A DNA stretch of 28,549 bases from Archaeoglobi archaeon (GCA_004347865.1 QNUZ01000004.1:1-28549), one strand, 5' to 3'. Shown: positions 7,892 to 14,981, numbered from the stretch's first letter. The notes: generated from the letters alone by a model not told the origin. Numbers and translations: made by a program.

Positions 7892-8044
7892 CTAGTGTTC
7901 CCTGTATAGCTCCTTTTTCGCTTTTTTCAGTTTTTTGTTTCTTTCGTTCTTGCTTGGAGAATCATTCAGGAGCTCCTCAAGCTCCTCATCCGTTACTGGT
8001 CTTATGTCCTCAAAGTACTCCTTAAACTTTTTCGCATGCTTCAT
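7892..8044 (-). CDS. Small charged protein of unknown function
   Basis: I do not recognise this protein of 50 residues (60 if the ATG at 8074 is used). It is very hydrophilic, with an acidic middle ('TDEELEELLND') and a lysine-rich end ('NKKLKKAKKELYREH'), probably helical. It follows the tgt gene on the same strand and may be the last gene of the isf-tgt operon, but a TATA-like 'aattata' (8085-8077, minus) suggests a promoter of its own. That box is too close to the ATG at 8074 but sits correctly for a short leader before the ATG at 8044, which is why I prefer the shorter form. The opposite-strand frame (7935-8135) looks like a shadow. Confidence 0.5.
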   Translation of the reverse strand: MKHAKKFKEYFEDIRPVTDEELEELLNDSPSKNERNKKLKKAKKELYREH

Positions 8045-8098
8045 GCTTGACTCTAAACAAGAATCGGTGGGCATGCAATATAATTTTTTCTATCTCTA

Positions 8099-9292
8099 TT
8101 ACTGTAACCACTCCTTTTTGAGTTCAGAAAAGTAACCCCCATCAATCGCTTTTCGAATCTCATCCATCAGCTTTACAAAAAAACGGACATTGTGATAGGA
8201 AGCTAGTCGGAAATAAGTTAACTCGTTCGATACGAAGAGATGATGCAGATAGGCCCTCGAGTAATTCTGGCAGACAAAGCAGTCGCAGGCAGGATCTAGT
8301 GGACCCTTGTCTTTTCTGAAATCTGCATTTTTTATGTGAACTCTGAATTTGTTCTCTACGTTCCCCCCGGCTTCGGGTGAGATGTAGATAACACCCCTTC
8401 TTGCCCATCTTGTCGGAGAGACGCAGTCGAACATGTCAATTCCCCTCTCTACAGATCTGAATATGTCTTCCACCGCTCCGATGCCAAGAAGATGTCTTGG
8501 TCTCTCTTCGGGAAGCAGAGGCACAACCCATTCTAGAATGTTTAGCATGTCTGCCTTGCTTTTCCCCAATGAACCGCCAATTCCGTAACCGTCGAAATCG
8601 TACTTAAGTATGAACTCCACGGACTTCATTCGGAGATCCCTGTACTCTCCTCCTTGGATAATTCCGAATATTGCCTGGTTTCTGTCGTAGCATTCCAAGC
8701 ATCTCTGTATCCATCTGTTTGTTCTCTCCAGCGCTTTTGCTGTATATTCTTTGTCTGAGAGCGGGGAAGTGCATTCATCGAAGACAAAAACAATATCGGA
8801 ACCTAGATTCGATTGAATTTTCATCGATTTCTCGGGTGTGAGTCGCATGAAATTTCCGTTTATGGGATTTCTGAAGCTGATCCCATCGTCGTCAATCTCT
8901 ACCCATTTCTCTCCTTTTTTGCAGACATTTCTCAGCCTTTCGAGAAAGATGTTGTCAGCAATCTTCCCTATTCCGTGTTCCATTCCAAAACCCAGAGAAA
9001 AAACCTGAAAACCGCCCGAATCCGTTGCTATAACACCGTCGAATTTCATGAACTCGTGAAGCCCACCCATCTCCCTTATGACTTCATCCCCGGGTTTTAG
9101 GTGCAAATGGAACGTGTTTGCCATTAATATTTCGACTCCGATTTCCTTCAGATCTCTGGAATCCAGTGCTCTGACGCTTGCAAGCGTTGCTACTGGCAAA
9201 AAAACAGGGGTTCTGAATTTCCTCCCCCTAACTTCGGCAACTCCAGTTCTTGCAACGCCTTCTGTACTTTTTATTCTGAATTTCAGATTCAT
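8099..9292 (-). CDS. tgt: tRNA-guanine transglycosylase, bacterial (queuine/preQ1) type
   Basis: The 397-residue protein exchanges guanine in tRNA for a deazaguanine base. Key residues are present: Asp91 in 'TDSGGFQ', the base-binding 'DEC' at 172-174, the nucleophile Asp289 in 'IDMFDC' and the zinc site Cys336, Cys338, Cys341 and His367 with the usual spacing. The sequence follows the bacterial and eukaryotic enzymes, which act on position 34 of the anticodon, much more closely than archaeosine TGT, which acts on position 15 and carries an extra C-terminal region with a PUA domain. No PUA is present here. The pocket loop, 'GGLAVG' in typical bacterial enzymes, reads 'GGSLG' (239-243), one residue shorter, so base preference may differ. 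The start overlaps the end of the flavoprotein gene by four bases. Confidence 0.9.
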   Translation of the reverse strand: MNLKFRIKSTEGVARTGVAEVRGRKFRTPVFLPVATLASVRALDSRDLKEIGVEILMANTFHLHLKPGDEVIREMGGLHEFMKFDGVIATDSGGFQVFSLGFGMEHGIGKIADNIFLERLRNVCKKGEKWVEIDDDGISFRNPINGNFMRLTPEKSMKIQSNLGSDIVFVFDECTSPLSDKEYTAKALERTNRWIQRCLECYDRNQAIFGIIQGGEYRDLRMKSVEFILKYDFDGYGIGGSLGKSKADMLNILEWVVPLLPEERPRHLLGIGAVEDIFRSVERGIDMFDCVSPTRWARRGVIYISPEAGGNVENKFRVHIKNADFRKDKGPLDPACDCFVCQNYSRAYLHHLFVSNELTYFRLASYHNVRFFVKLMDEIRKAIDGGYFSELKKEWLQ

Positions 9293-9894
9293 TGGCTTCT
9301 AAGACTCTTAGTGGCGTTTGCAACCTCCACAATTCTTCTTGCAAGGGCTCTTGCCGTATTAAGTGCTATCTCATCTTTTTTAACTCCCCTCCATCCCGTA
9401 TCTCCCTGAATGACCCCGACGGGAAAGCTGCCTGTTGTTATCGGGTTTTCTGCGGCCGATACAACTATCATAGCCTGTCCGAGAGCGTAAACGATCAGAC
9501 TCATCGCAACGAACTCTGCACCGCCGTGTCTTAGCCCAGAGGTAACGACGGGGGCAAAAACTTTGTTTTTAAGTCTGAATCCACCCATTCTATCCATCCT
9601 GCTCCTGTCTATCAAATTCTTAACGATCCCGGGAACGTTCCCAAAGTATGTTGGGGCACCGATAACTATTGCATCGGCAGCTCTCATCGCTTCGAGCACT
9701 TTTATTATATCGTCCTTCTGAGCGCATTCTCCCTTAAGACACTTATCACAGCCCTTGCAGGGGTTTATATTAAAATCTGCGAGGTTCAAAATCTCCGCTT
9801 CTGCGCCTAGCTTTTTGGCCTCGTCCACGATCGCTTCAAGCAGGGCATAGGTGTTTCTCTTGTTCGGACTCCCATTTATTGCCAAAAGTTTCAT
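9289..9894 (-). CDS. Iron-sulfur flavoprotein (Isf-like, NADPH-dependent FMN reductase fold)
   Basis: The 201-residue protein opens with the flavodoxin-like phosphate loop 'NGSPNKRNT' (7-15), followed by a compact four-cysteine motif at Cys46, Cys49, Cys52 and Cys57 (CX2CX2CX4C). This is the arrangement that holds a [4Fe-4S] cluster in the Isf family of anaerobic archaea. 'GAPTYFGNVPGIVKNLIDR' (~79-97) is the conserved FMN-binding stretch. Isf proteins pass electrons between ferredoxin-type donors and FMN and are linked to oxidative-stress defence; the partner is unknown. The gene leads an operon with tgt (4-base overlap). A TATA-like box lies 25 bases before the ATG, so the message is probably leaderless. 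Confidence 0.88.
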   Translation of the reverse strand: MKLLAINGSPNKRNTYALLEAIVDEAKKLGAEAEILNLADFNINPCKGCDKCLKGECAQKDDIIKVLEAMRAADAIVIGAPTYFGNVPGIVKNLIDRSRMDRMGGFRLKNKVFAPVVTSGLRHGGAEFVAMSLIVYALGQAMIVVSAAENPITTGSFPVGVIQGDTGWRGVKKDEIALNTARALARRIVEVANATKSLRSQ

Positions 9895-9914
9895 GGAAAA
9901 AACTGATGGCGGGG

Positions 9915-9923
9915 ATTAATATT
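9915..9923 (-). promoter_or_regulatory. TATA-like box for the isf-tgt operon
   Basis: On the minus strand 'aatattaat' is centred 25 bases upstream of the ATG at 9894. It lies between the gene and the structured repeat at 9931-10054, so the repeat is not part of this operon's leader. Confidence 0.45.
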
Positions 9924-9930
9924 GGTTGCT

Positions 9931-10054
9931 GTGAACACCTCCTTTTTTAAAGGTGGAGCTTCCGGCGTTAAGGGAAGCTTTATGCCTTTCGACTTATCTG
10001 CCGGGTTCAAATACTAAGCTCCCTATCCCATGCCTCTCGTTAAGGCATGGGCTA
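9931..10054 (-). repeat. Structured repeat A: IS200/IS605-type right end / omega-RNA-like element
   Basis: On the minus strand this 124-base stretch aligns along its length with 27542-27663 (plus). Both start 'tagccc', share 'cccttaacgccg' exactly and end in '(t/c)tcac'. The first hairpin here is cccatgcc (10027-10034) pairing with ggcatggg (10044-10051), and a short terminal hairpin pairs cacct (9936-9940) with aggtg (9951-9955). The stem sequences differ from those of copy B while pairing is kept. A hairpin followed by 'aggaggtgttcac' is typical of right ends of archaeal TnpB elements. No protein remnant is recognisable beside it. Confidence 0.6.
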
Positions 10055-10070
10055 TATTCATATCGCAGAT

Positions 10071-11873
10071 CTAGCGAGCATTATAACTTGCAACGCTGAG
10101 CATATTGGTGTCGATTCCCTCAACTATTGGGGTTTTGTTCACTAATTCTCCCTTCACCCGATATCTAAGTTCAACTTCCTCCTCAGGATTCACAATTAAG
10201 CTCCATGTGATCGTAGGGAATCTACCCTCCGAAATTCTCGCATTGTCAGCTTCAACCTCCCCCGAGCATGTCTCCAAGATTCTGATCTCCCTCTTCGCTT
10301 TGGTGAAGTTTGAAACTACTATCTTAACCTCCTTCAGGCCATTTTTCTCGCTCACGATCCTCTCAACATGGAGATATCCCATGATCCTAGCAACTATTCT
10401 GTCAACCTCCACAGGATCCTTTTCAAGCACTTCACATACCTTTTTGGCAATCAATGGCAAAATTTTTGCGATAACCTCTTCTTTTTTCTTCTTAACCTCC
10501 TGCCTTTCTTTTCTATCTAGATACTCCTTCAGCTTCCTTCCTACCTCCTGAAGTGCCAGTCTTATCTCGTCCATTATTTCTGGGATCGGAGAAATGGCTT
10601 CTTTCGATTCCGAGGTATAGGGGATGTTAGTGGAGGCAAGGTGGACTAGGATTACGGCATTTCCATAGGGTAGCTCTTCTTTTGTCTGCTCAAGCCCGTA
10701 GTTCTTCCAGTTTATACTCTCCACCGCCTTAGTTAGGGCACAGCCACCCTGCTGGTATAGCAGCGGTATTTTGTTTGCAAACCTGAGAAGGATGATCTTG
10801 TCTGCCTTTATTTCTCCACCATATGCAATTGCGGCTTCAACGAGGAAAGGATGACCGGAATAAACCTTCGGCCTTCTTGTAACTGCGTAGACGAATTCCG
10901 GGGAGTATTCTGAAATCAAACTTCGCATAAGAAGCTCCTCGCCAATGGGTGAGAGGCAATCAACGGGAGGCGGCAGCAGTTCAACGCTCTTGAAGGCTTC
11001 AATAAGCTTTGCAGCTTCATCTCTTCCAAGCTTTTTTGGATCCTCATCTCCTGAAAATCCCGCCTTTGCAAGGATTTCATCGGCGATTTTGTCTCCAACT
11101 CTCACAAACTCCTCCTTGAGGAACTTCCTCAGCGTTGGCGAGTTTGTGAACTTCAGCATGCCCATGAGCTTTCCGAGCTCTATGCCATGTGGATGCGGCT
11201 TTATAGCTTTTGCAGGCTTTGGCATCTCGTTTGAAGACCTCTTAAACTCGTATATTGTTCCCTCAGGATCCACAAATGTGATCTTTGCATGCGGATTCAC
11301 AACTGAGGTTTCTTTAAGGTATTCGAATACACTTTGCTTCCTGTCCTTAACGTAGCTGCCCACAATCTCGAATTCAACTCTTGTTCCGTGCGGCATGTAC
11401 CAGTCTTCTTCCCCTTCGCTTTCGATTATGGGCTCATTCCTTTTTGTATCTATGTAGAGAACCACTCTGTAGGCTTTTTCTGCTCCGATCTGCTTGGTCG
11501 TGACGACAGTAGGTTTGCCAGTTGTCAGCTGTGCATACAAAACCGCAGCAGAGATTCCTATACCCTGCTGCCCTCTGCTCTGCCTTATTTCGTGAAATCT
11601 TGAGCCGTAGAGAAGCTTGCCGAACGCCCTCGGAACCAACTCCTTTTTAATTCCTGGTCCGTTGTCCTCCACAACGACCCTGAAGTTGTCGCCTGTATTG
11701 GAAATCCTCACGAATATGTCCGGGAGAATTCCCGCATCTTCGCAAGCATCTAGAGAATTGTCAACGGCCTCCTTCACGACCGTTATCAACGCCCTTGCGG
11801 GATTCGTGTATCCTAGGATATGTTTGTTCTTTTCGAAGAATTCCGCAATGCTTATTTCCTTTAGCTCGCTCAT
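10071..11873 (-). CDS. top6B: DNA topoisomerase VI subunit B
   Basis: The 600-residue protein is the ATPase subunit of the type IIB topoisomerase that passes one duplex through another to relax and unlink archaeal DNA. The GHKL fold is clear: N-box 'EAVDNSLDACE' (35-45, Asn39 binding Mg-ATP), 'VEDNGPGI' (68-75) and the glycine-rich lid 'SRGQQGIGISAA' (99-110); a H2TH region and transducer domain follow, then a C-terminal beta domain (from ~530). The catalytic A subunit gene, a direct neighbour in many archaea, is not in this window. The ATG overlaps by four bases the stop of a small RAM-domain gene, so the two are translated together. Confidence 0.95.
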   Translation of the reverse strand: MSELKEISIAEFFEKNKHILGYTNPARALITVVKEAVDNSLDACEDAGILPDIFVRISNTGDNFRVVVEDNGPGIKKELVPRAFGKLLYGSRFHEIRQSRGQQGIGISAAVLYAQLTTGKPTVVTTKQIGAEKAYRVVLYIDTKRNEPIIESEGEEDWYMPHGTRVEFEIVGSYVKDRKQSVFEYLKETSVVNPHAKITFVDPEGTIYEFKRSSNEMPKPAKAIKPHPHGIELGKLMGMLKFTNSPTLRKFLKEEFVRVGDKIADEILAKAGFSGDEDPKKLGRDEAAKLIEAFKSVELLPPPVDCLSPIGEELLMRSLISEYSPEFVYAVTRRPKVYSGHPFLVEAAIAYGGEIKADKIILLRFANKIPLLYQQGGCALTKAVESINWKNYGLEQTKEELPYGNAVILVHLASTNIPYTSESKEAISPIPEIMDEIRLALQEVGRKLKEYLDRKERQEVKKKKEEVIAKILPLIAKKVCEVLEKDPVEVDRIVARIMGYLHVERIVSEKNGLKEVKIVVSNFTKAKREIRILETCSGEVEADNARISEGRFPTITWSLIVNPEEEVELRYRVKGELVNKTPIVEGIDTNMLSVASYNAR

Positions 11874-12100
11874 ATCTCGGCGCCGACGACCGTTTGCGTC
11901 TTTGTAACTCCTTCGATTCTTCTGATATCGTCCACGGTCTTATTTAACTCGGACAGGCTGTCGGCGTGGATTATGACGACAAAATCGAACTCCCCAAATA
12001 CGTGGTAGACGTCCTTTACCTTCTTTAGGTTCTTCACCTTTACATATACCTCCTTCTCCTTCCCAGCGACTACGTTCACAAGAGTTACACCTACCACCAT
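11870..12100 (-). CDS. Stand-alone RAM (Lrp/AsnC ligand-binding) domain protein
   Basis: The 76-residue protein consists only of the alpha-beta RAM/AsnC ligand-binding domain: 'VVGVTLVNVVAGKEKEVYVKVKNL' at the start, 'HVFGEFDFVVIIHA' in the middle and 'IEGVTKTQTVV' at the end. The helix-turn-helix of full Lrp/AsnC regulators is missing. Such proteins form ring-like oligomers that bind amino acids or similar ligands, and some modify the action of full-length Lrp proteins. Its message also carries top6B (4-base overlap), so a link between a metabolic ligand and topoisomerase VI is possible but unproven. A TATA-like box lies 26 bases before the ATG, so it is probably leaderless and first in the operon. 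Confidence 0.85.
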   Translation of the reverse strand: MVVGVTLVNVVAGKEKEVYVKVKNLKKVKDVYHVFGEFDFVVIIHADSLSELNKTVDDIRRIEGVTKTQTVVGAEI

Positions 12101-12120
12101 GTTTCTAAGTTTCTTTGAAG

Positions 12121-12134
12121 CTTTTAATATTTTT
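12121..12134 (-). promoter_or_regulatory. TATA-like box for the RAM-top6B operon
   Basis: The minus-strand run 'aaaaatattaaaag' is centred about 26 bases upstream of the ATG at 12100, the expected spacing for a leaderless archaeal gene. Confidence 0.45.
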
Positions 12135-12175
12135 CCTTATCAAGATGAAGAGCAGAAAGGATGGAAAACCTGAAG

Positions 12176-12275
12176 GTAGGAAGGGATGAAAGTTCATGCT
12201 TGAACGAAAAGGTAACTAGCTTCTCCGCTCTGGCGGAAAACCTCGTCCTTTAGTGCGTAGAGGAGGTAAGATTTT
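12176..12275 (+). repeat. IS607/IS605-type right-end (omega-RNA-like) relic C
   Basis: The motif 'ggaagggatgaaag' (12179-12192) is followed, as in the relic at 3363-3480, by a short stem (tccgc 12224-12228 with gcgga 12233-12237) and a terminal part of the form 'cctcgtcctttag...gaggaggt' (12241-12267). No coding remnant precedes it. It lies downstream of, and convergent with, the CoA-transferase gene, in a 212-base gap that otherwise holds only the promoter of the RAM-top6B operon. Confidence 0.45.
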
Positions 12276-12312
12276 TCCTCCGGTCGAACCAGCATACCAA
12301 AAATGCTTGTTC

Positions 12313-14046
12313 TCAATCCGTGAGAAAGTTTCCATCCGGATCGAAGTAACGGAGCGTCAAAACTTCCTCTGCCTTCGGTTCTTCAGCCTCCTTCAAATCT
12401 TCAGAAACTTTAAGTTTCCATCCAGTCCTATTTTTTATCTTTTCAACTATTTCCTCTTTACCCAGCCCTTTTATTGGGAAGTATTCTGTTAGAACGAATT
12501 CGCCATCCATCTTTTCAAAAATACCCATTGTCGTTACTAGGGTGCTCACCCTCTTTCCCGGTGCCGTGATATACGGCACCCTCTCCACGAGTCTCACTGG
12601 CGAGTGTTTTACAAGGACCACGAGCTCCTCAGCCGTTGATGCAACATCGTTCGCACCGCCGGAGCCGAGAAGATAGGCAATTCCGGAAATCAGCGTCGAG
12701 TTTATATTACCGTGTTTGTCTATTTGACCCGCTCCTAAAACCGCTAAGCCTTTATTCCCCTTTCGGCCCATAACTGCCCCAAGAATCTCCGGGGATCCAA
12801 AAAGACCCTTGCACGTCGGAATATTCGCCATGTTGAATACGAAGGGGTTTCCGGGGCGGGGAAGGTAGCCGTAAAATCCTATTTCTGCGACTAGATCTAT
12901 TTCGTGACCCATTTTCTTTAGCCTGTATGCGGCCATCCAAGCGGAAAGGTTTGCACCACCAATTCCAGCCAGCATGAGTCTGTAGCCTTTTCTTACGCAA
13001 ATCTCCGATATCTTCCTAGCACCTGAAATTATCATTCTTTCAACTTCGAGCACCTCTCTGTCCCTTCTTAACGATTCCTCCTTTGCCTTAATCTCCTGTT
13101 TCCAGGAATCTTTTCTCGCCTTTCCGATTAAGTAGAAGAGCCTCTCGAAGCCAAGCTTTTTCAAGTATCCCTCATGATCCACATTCAGGACCCATTCTTC
13201 AACCCATTTCCTAAGCCTCTCCTCATCCTCCGTTGCGTTTCTGAAGTCAACTATGAAATCATAATCTTCCGCGTAACCGCCACCACCCATGACCTCGGGA
13301 ACGTAGAATGCCGAGGGATGGGCACCGAAGGGCACTTCAACGACCGCTTCTACTACATAACCGGGAATCCTTACGAGGTGGGCATGGTTCTTTATGAAAT
13401 CTCTATCAACTATCTTTTCAACGACTACTATCACGCCACGTCTGCTTGCATAGGCTCCCCAAGGAACAATCCCTTCTGAGGATGGGGGGAAAATTATAGT
13501 GTTTCCCTCCTTGTCCGCGCACCATCCGTGATAAACCGAGATGTCGGGTTTGAGCTCTCTAACGACTCCTATTTTTTCACCAGTGAAGGGGTTTTCGAGA
13601 GATCTGAATCCTTCATTTTCCTCCATGCTCGATCCCGCAATGGATTTTATTGGTATAAACCCCAGATCTAGCGCTCCTGCCATTAAAGCCTGAGATATGG
13701 AAAGAAGGGACCAGTTCTCGTATTTTACGCTGCCTTCGAGATAACTCTTCTGAATTACAGGGGAAGGAGCGGGAGAAGGATAAATATGGCCCGCATAAGA
13801 TGTGATAACTTCTTTAACCAACCTTCCGTAAACAAGAAGCTCGATGTTCAGACCTCCTCCCAACGTCACCAGTTTGAAATTCGGCCTCTTATCCCAAAAA
13901 ACCCGGCACAATTCGTAGCAAAAGCTTGTGGGTTGGGTGCCCGTTGATCCTATGTGGATAAAAAATCCCGGTTTTACAAGGCTTTCAACGGCCTCCCGAA
14001 TGTTAGTAACCTTGTTTGCCCCTTCAAATTCAGGTAGTTCAATCAA
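12313..14046 (-). CDS. Single-chain family I CoA-transferase (alpha and beta halves fused)
   Basis: The 577-residue protein joins two halves normally made as separate subunits of GctAB/IpdAB/AtoDA-type CoA-transferases, which move CoA between carboxylic acids. Residues ~15-300 are alpha-like ('GFFIHIGSTGTQPTSFCYEL', 'GALDLGFIPI'); residues ~335-545 are beta-like ('YRLMLAGIGGANLSAW', 'GAGQIDKHGNINS', 'GSGGANDVAS'). The usual catalytic Glu of the beta half may be Glu388 in 'VAEIGFYG', but I cannot be sure; some relatives (IpdAB) are ring-cleaving hydrolases instead of transferases. The start is TTG, backed by 'gaggtgg' about seven bases upstream and a TATA-like box at 14081-14093. The substrate is unknown; aromatic or fatty acid breakdown would fit the CoA ligase gene found further on. 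Confidence 0.8.
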   Translation of the reverse strand: MIELPEFEGANKVTNIREAVESLVKPGFFIHIGSTGTQPTSFCYELCRVFWDKRPNFKLVTLGGGLNIELLVYGRLVKEVITSYAGHIYPSPAPSPVIQKSYLEGSVKYENWSLLSISQALMAGALDLGFIPIKSIAGSSMEENEGFRSLENPFTGEKIGVVRELKPDISVYHGWCADKEGNTIIFPPSSEGIVPWGAYASRRGVIVVVEKIVDRDFIKNHAHLVRIPGYVVEAVVEVPFGAHPSAFYVPEVMGGGGYAEDYDFIVDFRNATEDEERLRKWVEEWVLNVDHEGYLKKLGFERLFYLIGKARKDSWKQEIKAKEESLRRDREVLEVERMIISGARKISEICVRKGYRLMLAGIGGANLSAWMAAYRLKKMGHEIDLVAEIGFYGYLPRPGNPFVFNMANIPTCKGLFGSPEILGAVMGRKGNKGLAVLGAGQIDKHGNINSTLISGIAYLLGSGGANDVASTAEELVVLVKHSPVRLVERVPYITAPGKRVSTLVTTMGIFEKMDGEFVLTEYFPIKGLGKEEIVEKIKNRTGWKLKVSEDLKEAEEPKAEEVLTLRYFDPDGNFLTD

Positions 14047-14080
14047 TCAAACCACCTCAATAATTGCTGCAATTCAAGTC

Positions 14081-14093
14081 TAAAAATTTTTCA
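14081..14093 (-). promoter_or_regulatory. TATA-like box for the CoA-transferase gene
   Basis: The AT-rich run around 'aaaaattttt' on the minus strand lies about 40 bases before the TTG start at 14046. That leaves room for a short leader that carries the 'gaggtgg' ribosome-binding site. Confidence 0.4.
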
Positions 14094-14111
14094 TTGTCAA
14101 ATGATTTCAAA

Positions 14112-14160
14112 TTTACAACTGAAAGCCTCGCCCCTCAGGGCGGGGAAGAGAGTAGTGGAG
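14112..14160 (+). repeat. IS200/IS605-type right-end hairpin, intact copy
   Basis: The first 22 bases (14112-14133) are identical to 3876-3855 on the other strand. A strong 8-bp hairpin follows, cctcgccc (14126-14133) with gggcgggg (14138-14145) around a 'ctca' loop, then 'aagagagtag'. This has the form of the terminal hairpin of archaeal IS200/IS605-family right ends. No transposase or TnpB coding is left around it. Confidence 0.5.
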
Positions 14161-14199
14161 AAACGGAAAAATAGCATCAAATCTTTCAAAAACAAAAAC

Positions 14200-14880
14200 T
14201 CAGACTTCGTAGCTTTCTCCAGGCTTCAGCACCACAACTCTGCAGGTCTTCTCCGCAAGCTTCTTGAATTCCATTGGATCTGTATCGATGAGCGGAAACG
14301 TGCCGTAATGCATGGGAATTGCAACCTTTGGCTTCACCAATTCTACTGCCTTTACGGCTTCTCTTATCCCCATCGTGTAAAAATCGCCAATGGGTACGAG
14401 CATTACGTCTGGCTGGTAAAGCTCGCCTATCAGCTTCATATCCATGAAAAGCCCAGTATCGCCAGTGTGGTAAACCTTAACCCCGTCCATATCTACAATG
14501 AAGCCGGCCGGAGAACCGCAGCTGATTATCTCACCATTTTCATCCTCAAAATCGGCTGAGTGCAGAGCTGGAACCATTGTCACACGAATTCCCGATGAGT
14601 ACGCACTTCCGCCTATGTTCATGCCCATGGTTTCAACGTCCCTTTTCGCAAGAACCCGAGACAGCTCGTGTATACAAACAACAAGTGCATTATTTCTCTT
14701 CGCTATTTCCACCGTATCGCCAAGATGATCTCCATGACCGTGCGTCACAAGAATTACGTCCGCCTTTATTTCTTCTACACCAACAGGCGCCATCGGATTT
14801 CCGGTTATGAACGGATCGATTAGGATCCTCCTGCTCCCTTCAAGCAGAAAAGCAGAGTGACCCAGCCAAACTATCTTCAT
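14200..14880 (-). CDS. UPF0173 metallo-beta-lactamase-fold hydrolase
   Basis: The 226-residue protein has the metal-binding signature 'THGHGDH' (46-52, with His47, His49, Asp51 and His52), a further His in 'ALHSADF', Asp in 'YHTGDTGLF' and the final His in 'PMHYGTFP'. This set and the length match the UPF0173/UlaG-like branch of the metallo-beta-lactamase superfamily, soluble hydrolases of unknown substrate common in archaea and bacteria. The gene stands alone, with a TATA-like run (14897-14907) about 22 bases before the ATG. Family is clear; reaction is not. Confidence 0.88.
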   Translation of the reverse strand: MKIVWLGHSAFLLEGSRRILIDPFITGNPMAPVGVEEIKADVILVTHGHGDHLGDTVEIAKRNNALVVCIHELSRVLAKRDVETMGMNIGGSAYSSGIRVTMVPALHSADFEDENGEIISCGSPAGFIVDMDGVKVYHTGDTGLFMDMKLIGELYQPDVMLVPIGDFYTMGIREAVKAVELVKPKVAIPMHYGTFPLIDTDPMEFKKLAEKTCRVVVLKPGESYEV

Positions 14881-14896
14881 GGTCGAAATTATGCTG

Positions 14897-14907
14897 TTAA
14901 AAATTTA
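14897..14907 (-). promoter_or_regulatory. TATA-like box for the UPF0173 gene
   Basis: 'ttaaaaattta' is centred about 22 bases upstream of the ATG at 14880 on the minus strand, with no ribosome-binding site after it. Confidence 0.35.
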
Positions 14908-14981
14908 GTTTTTTCGGTCGACGAAAAACAAGGCTGGCTGCTTCCTAGTCAAACCCGGGAACTTGAGTTCTGAGCACCCAT

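Noticed and set aside
7935..8135. A plus-strand 66-residue frame opposite the small charged protein.
   Set aside because: Its composition (serine runs, then phenylalanine-rich) is that of an antisense shadow. The minus-strand frame has protein-like charge patterning and follows tgt on the same strand.
9990..10020. A tRNA-like T-loop ('gggttcaaat') near 10000.
   Set aside because: The flanking bases do not form a T stem, there is no acceptor, D or anticodon arm, and the homologous copy B does not keep the motif. I see no tRNA or rRNA genes in the window.
9931..10054. Repeat A as a riboswitch for the isf-tgt operon, and repeat B as a riboswitch for ftsZ, since each lies upstream of a gene in the same orientation.
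   Set aside because: In both cases a good TATA box lies between the repeat and the gene (9915-9923 and 27709-27718), so the repeat would be outside the mRNA leader. The downstream genes are unrelated, and other relics of the same general kind point away from any gene.
10105..10551. Long antisense frames inside top6B, tgt, the CoA-transferase and other genes.
   Set aside because: They lie wholly within strongly recognised genes on the other strand and have no family motifs or promoters of their own.
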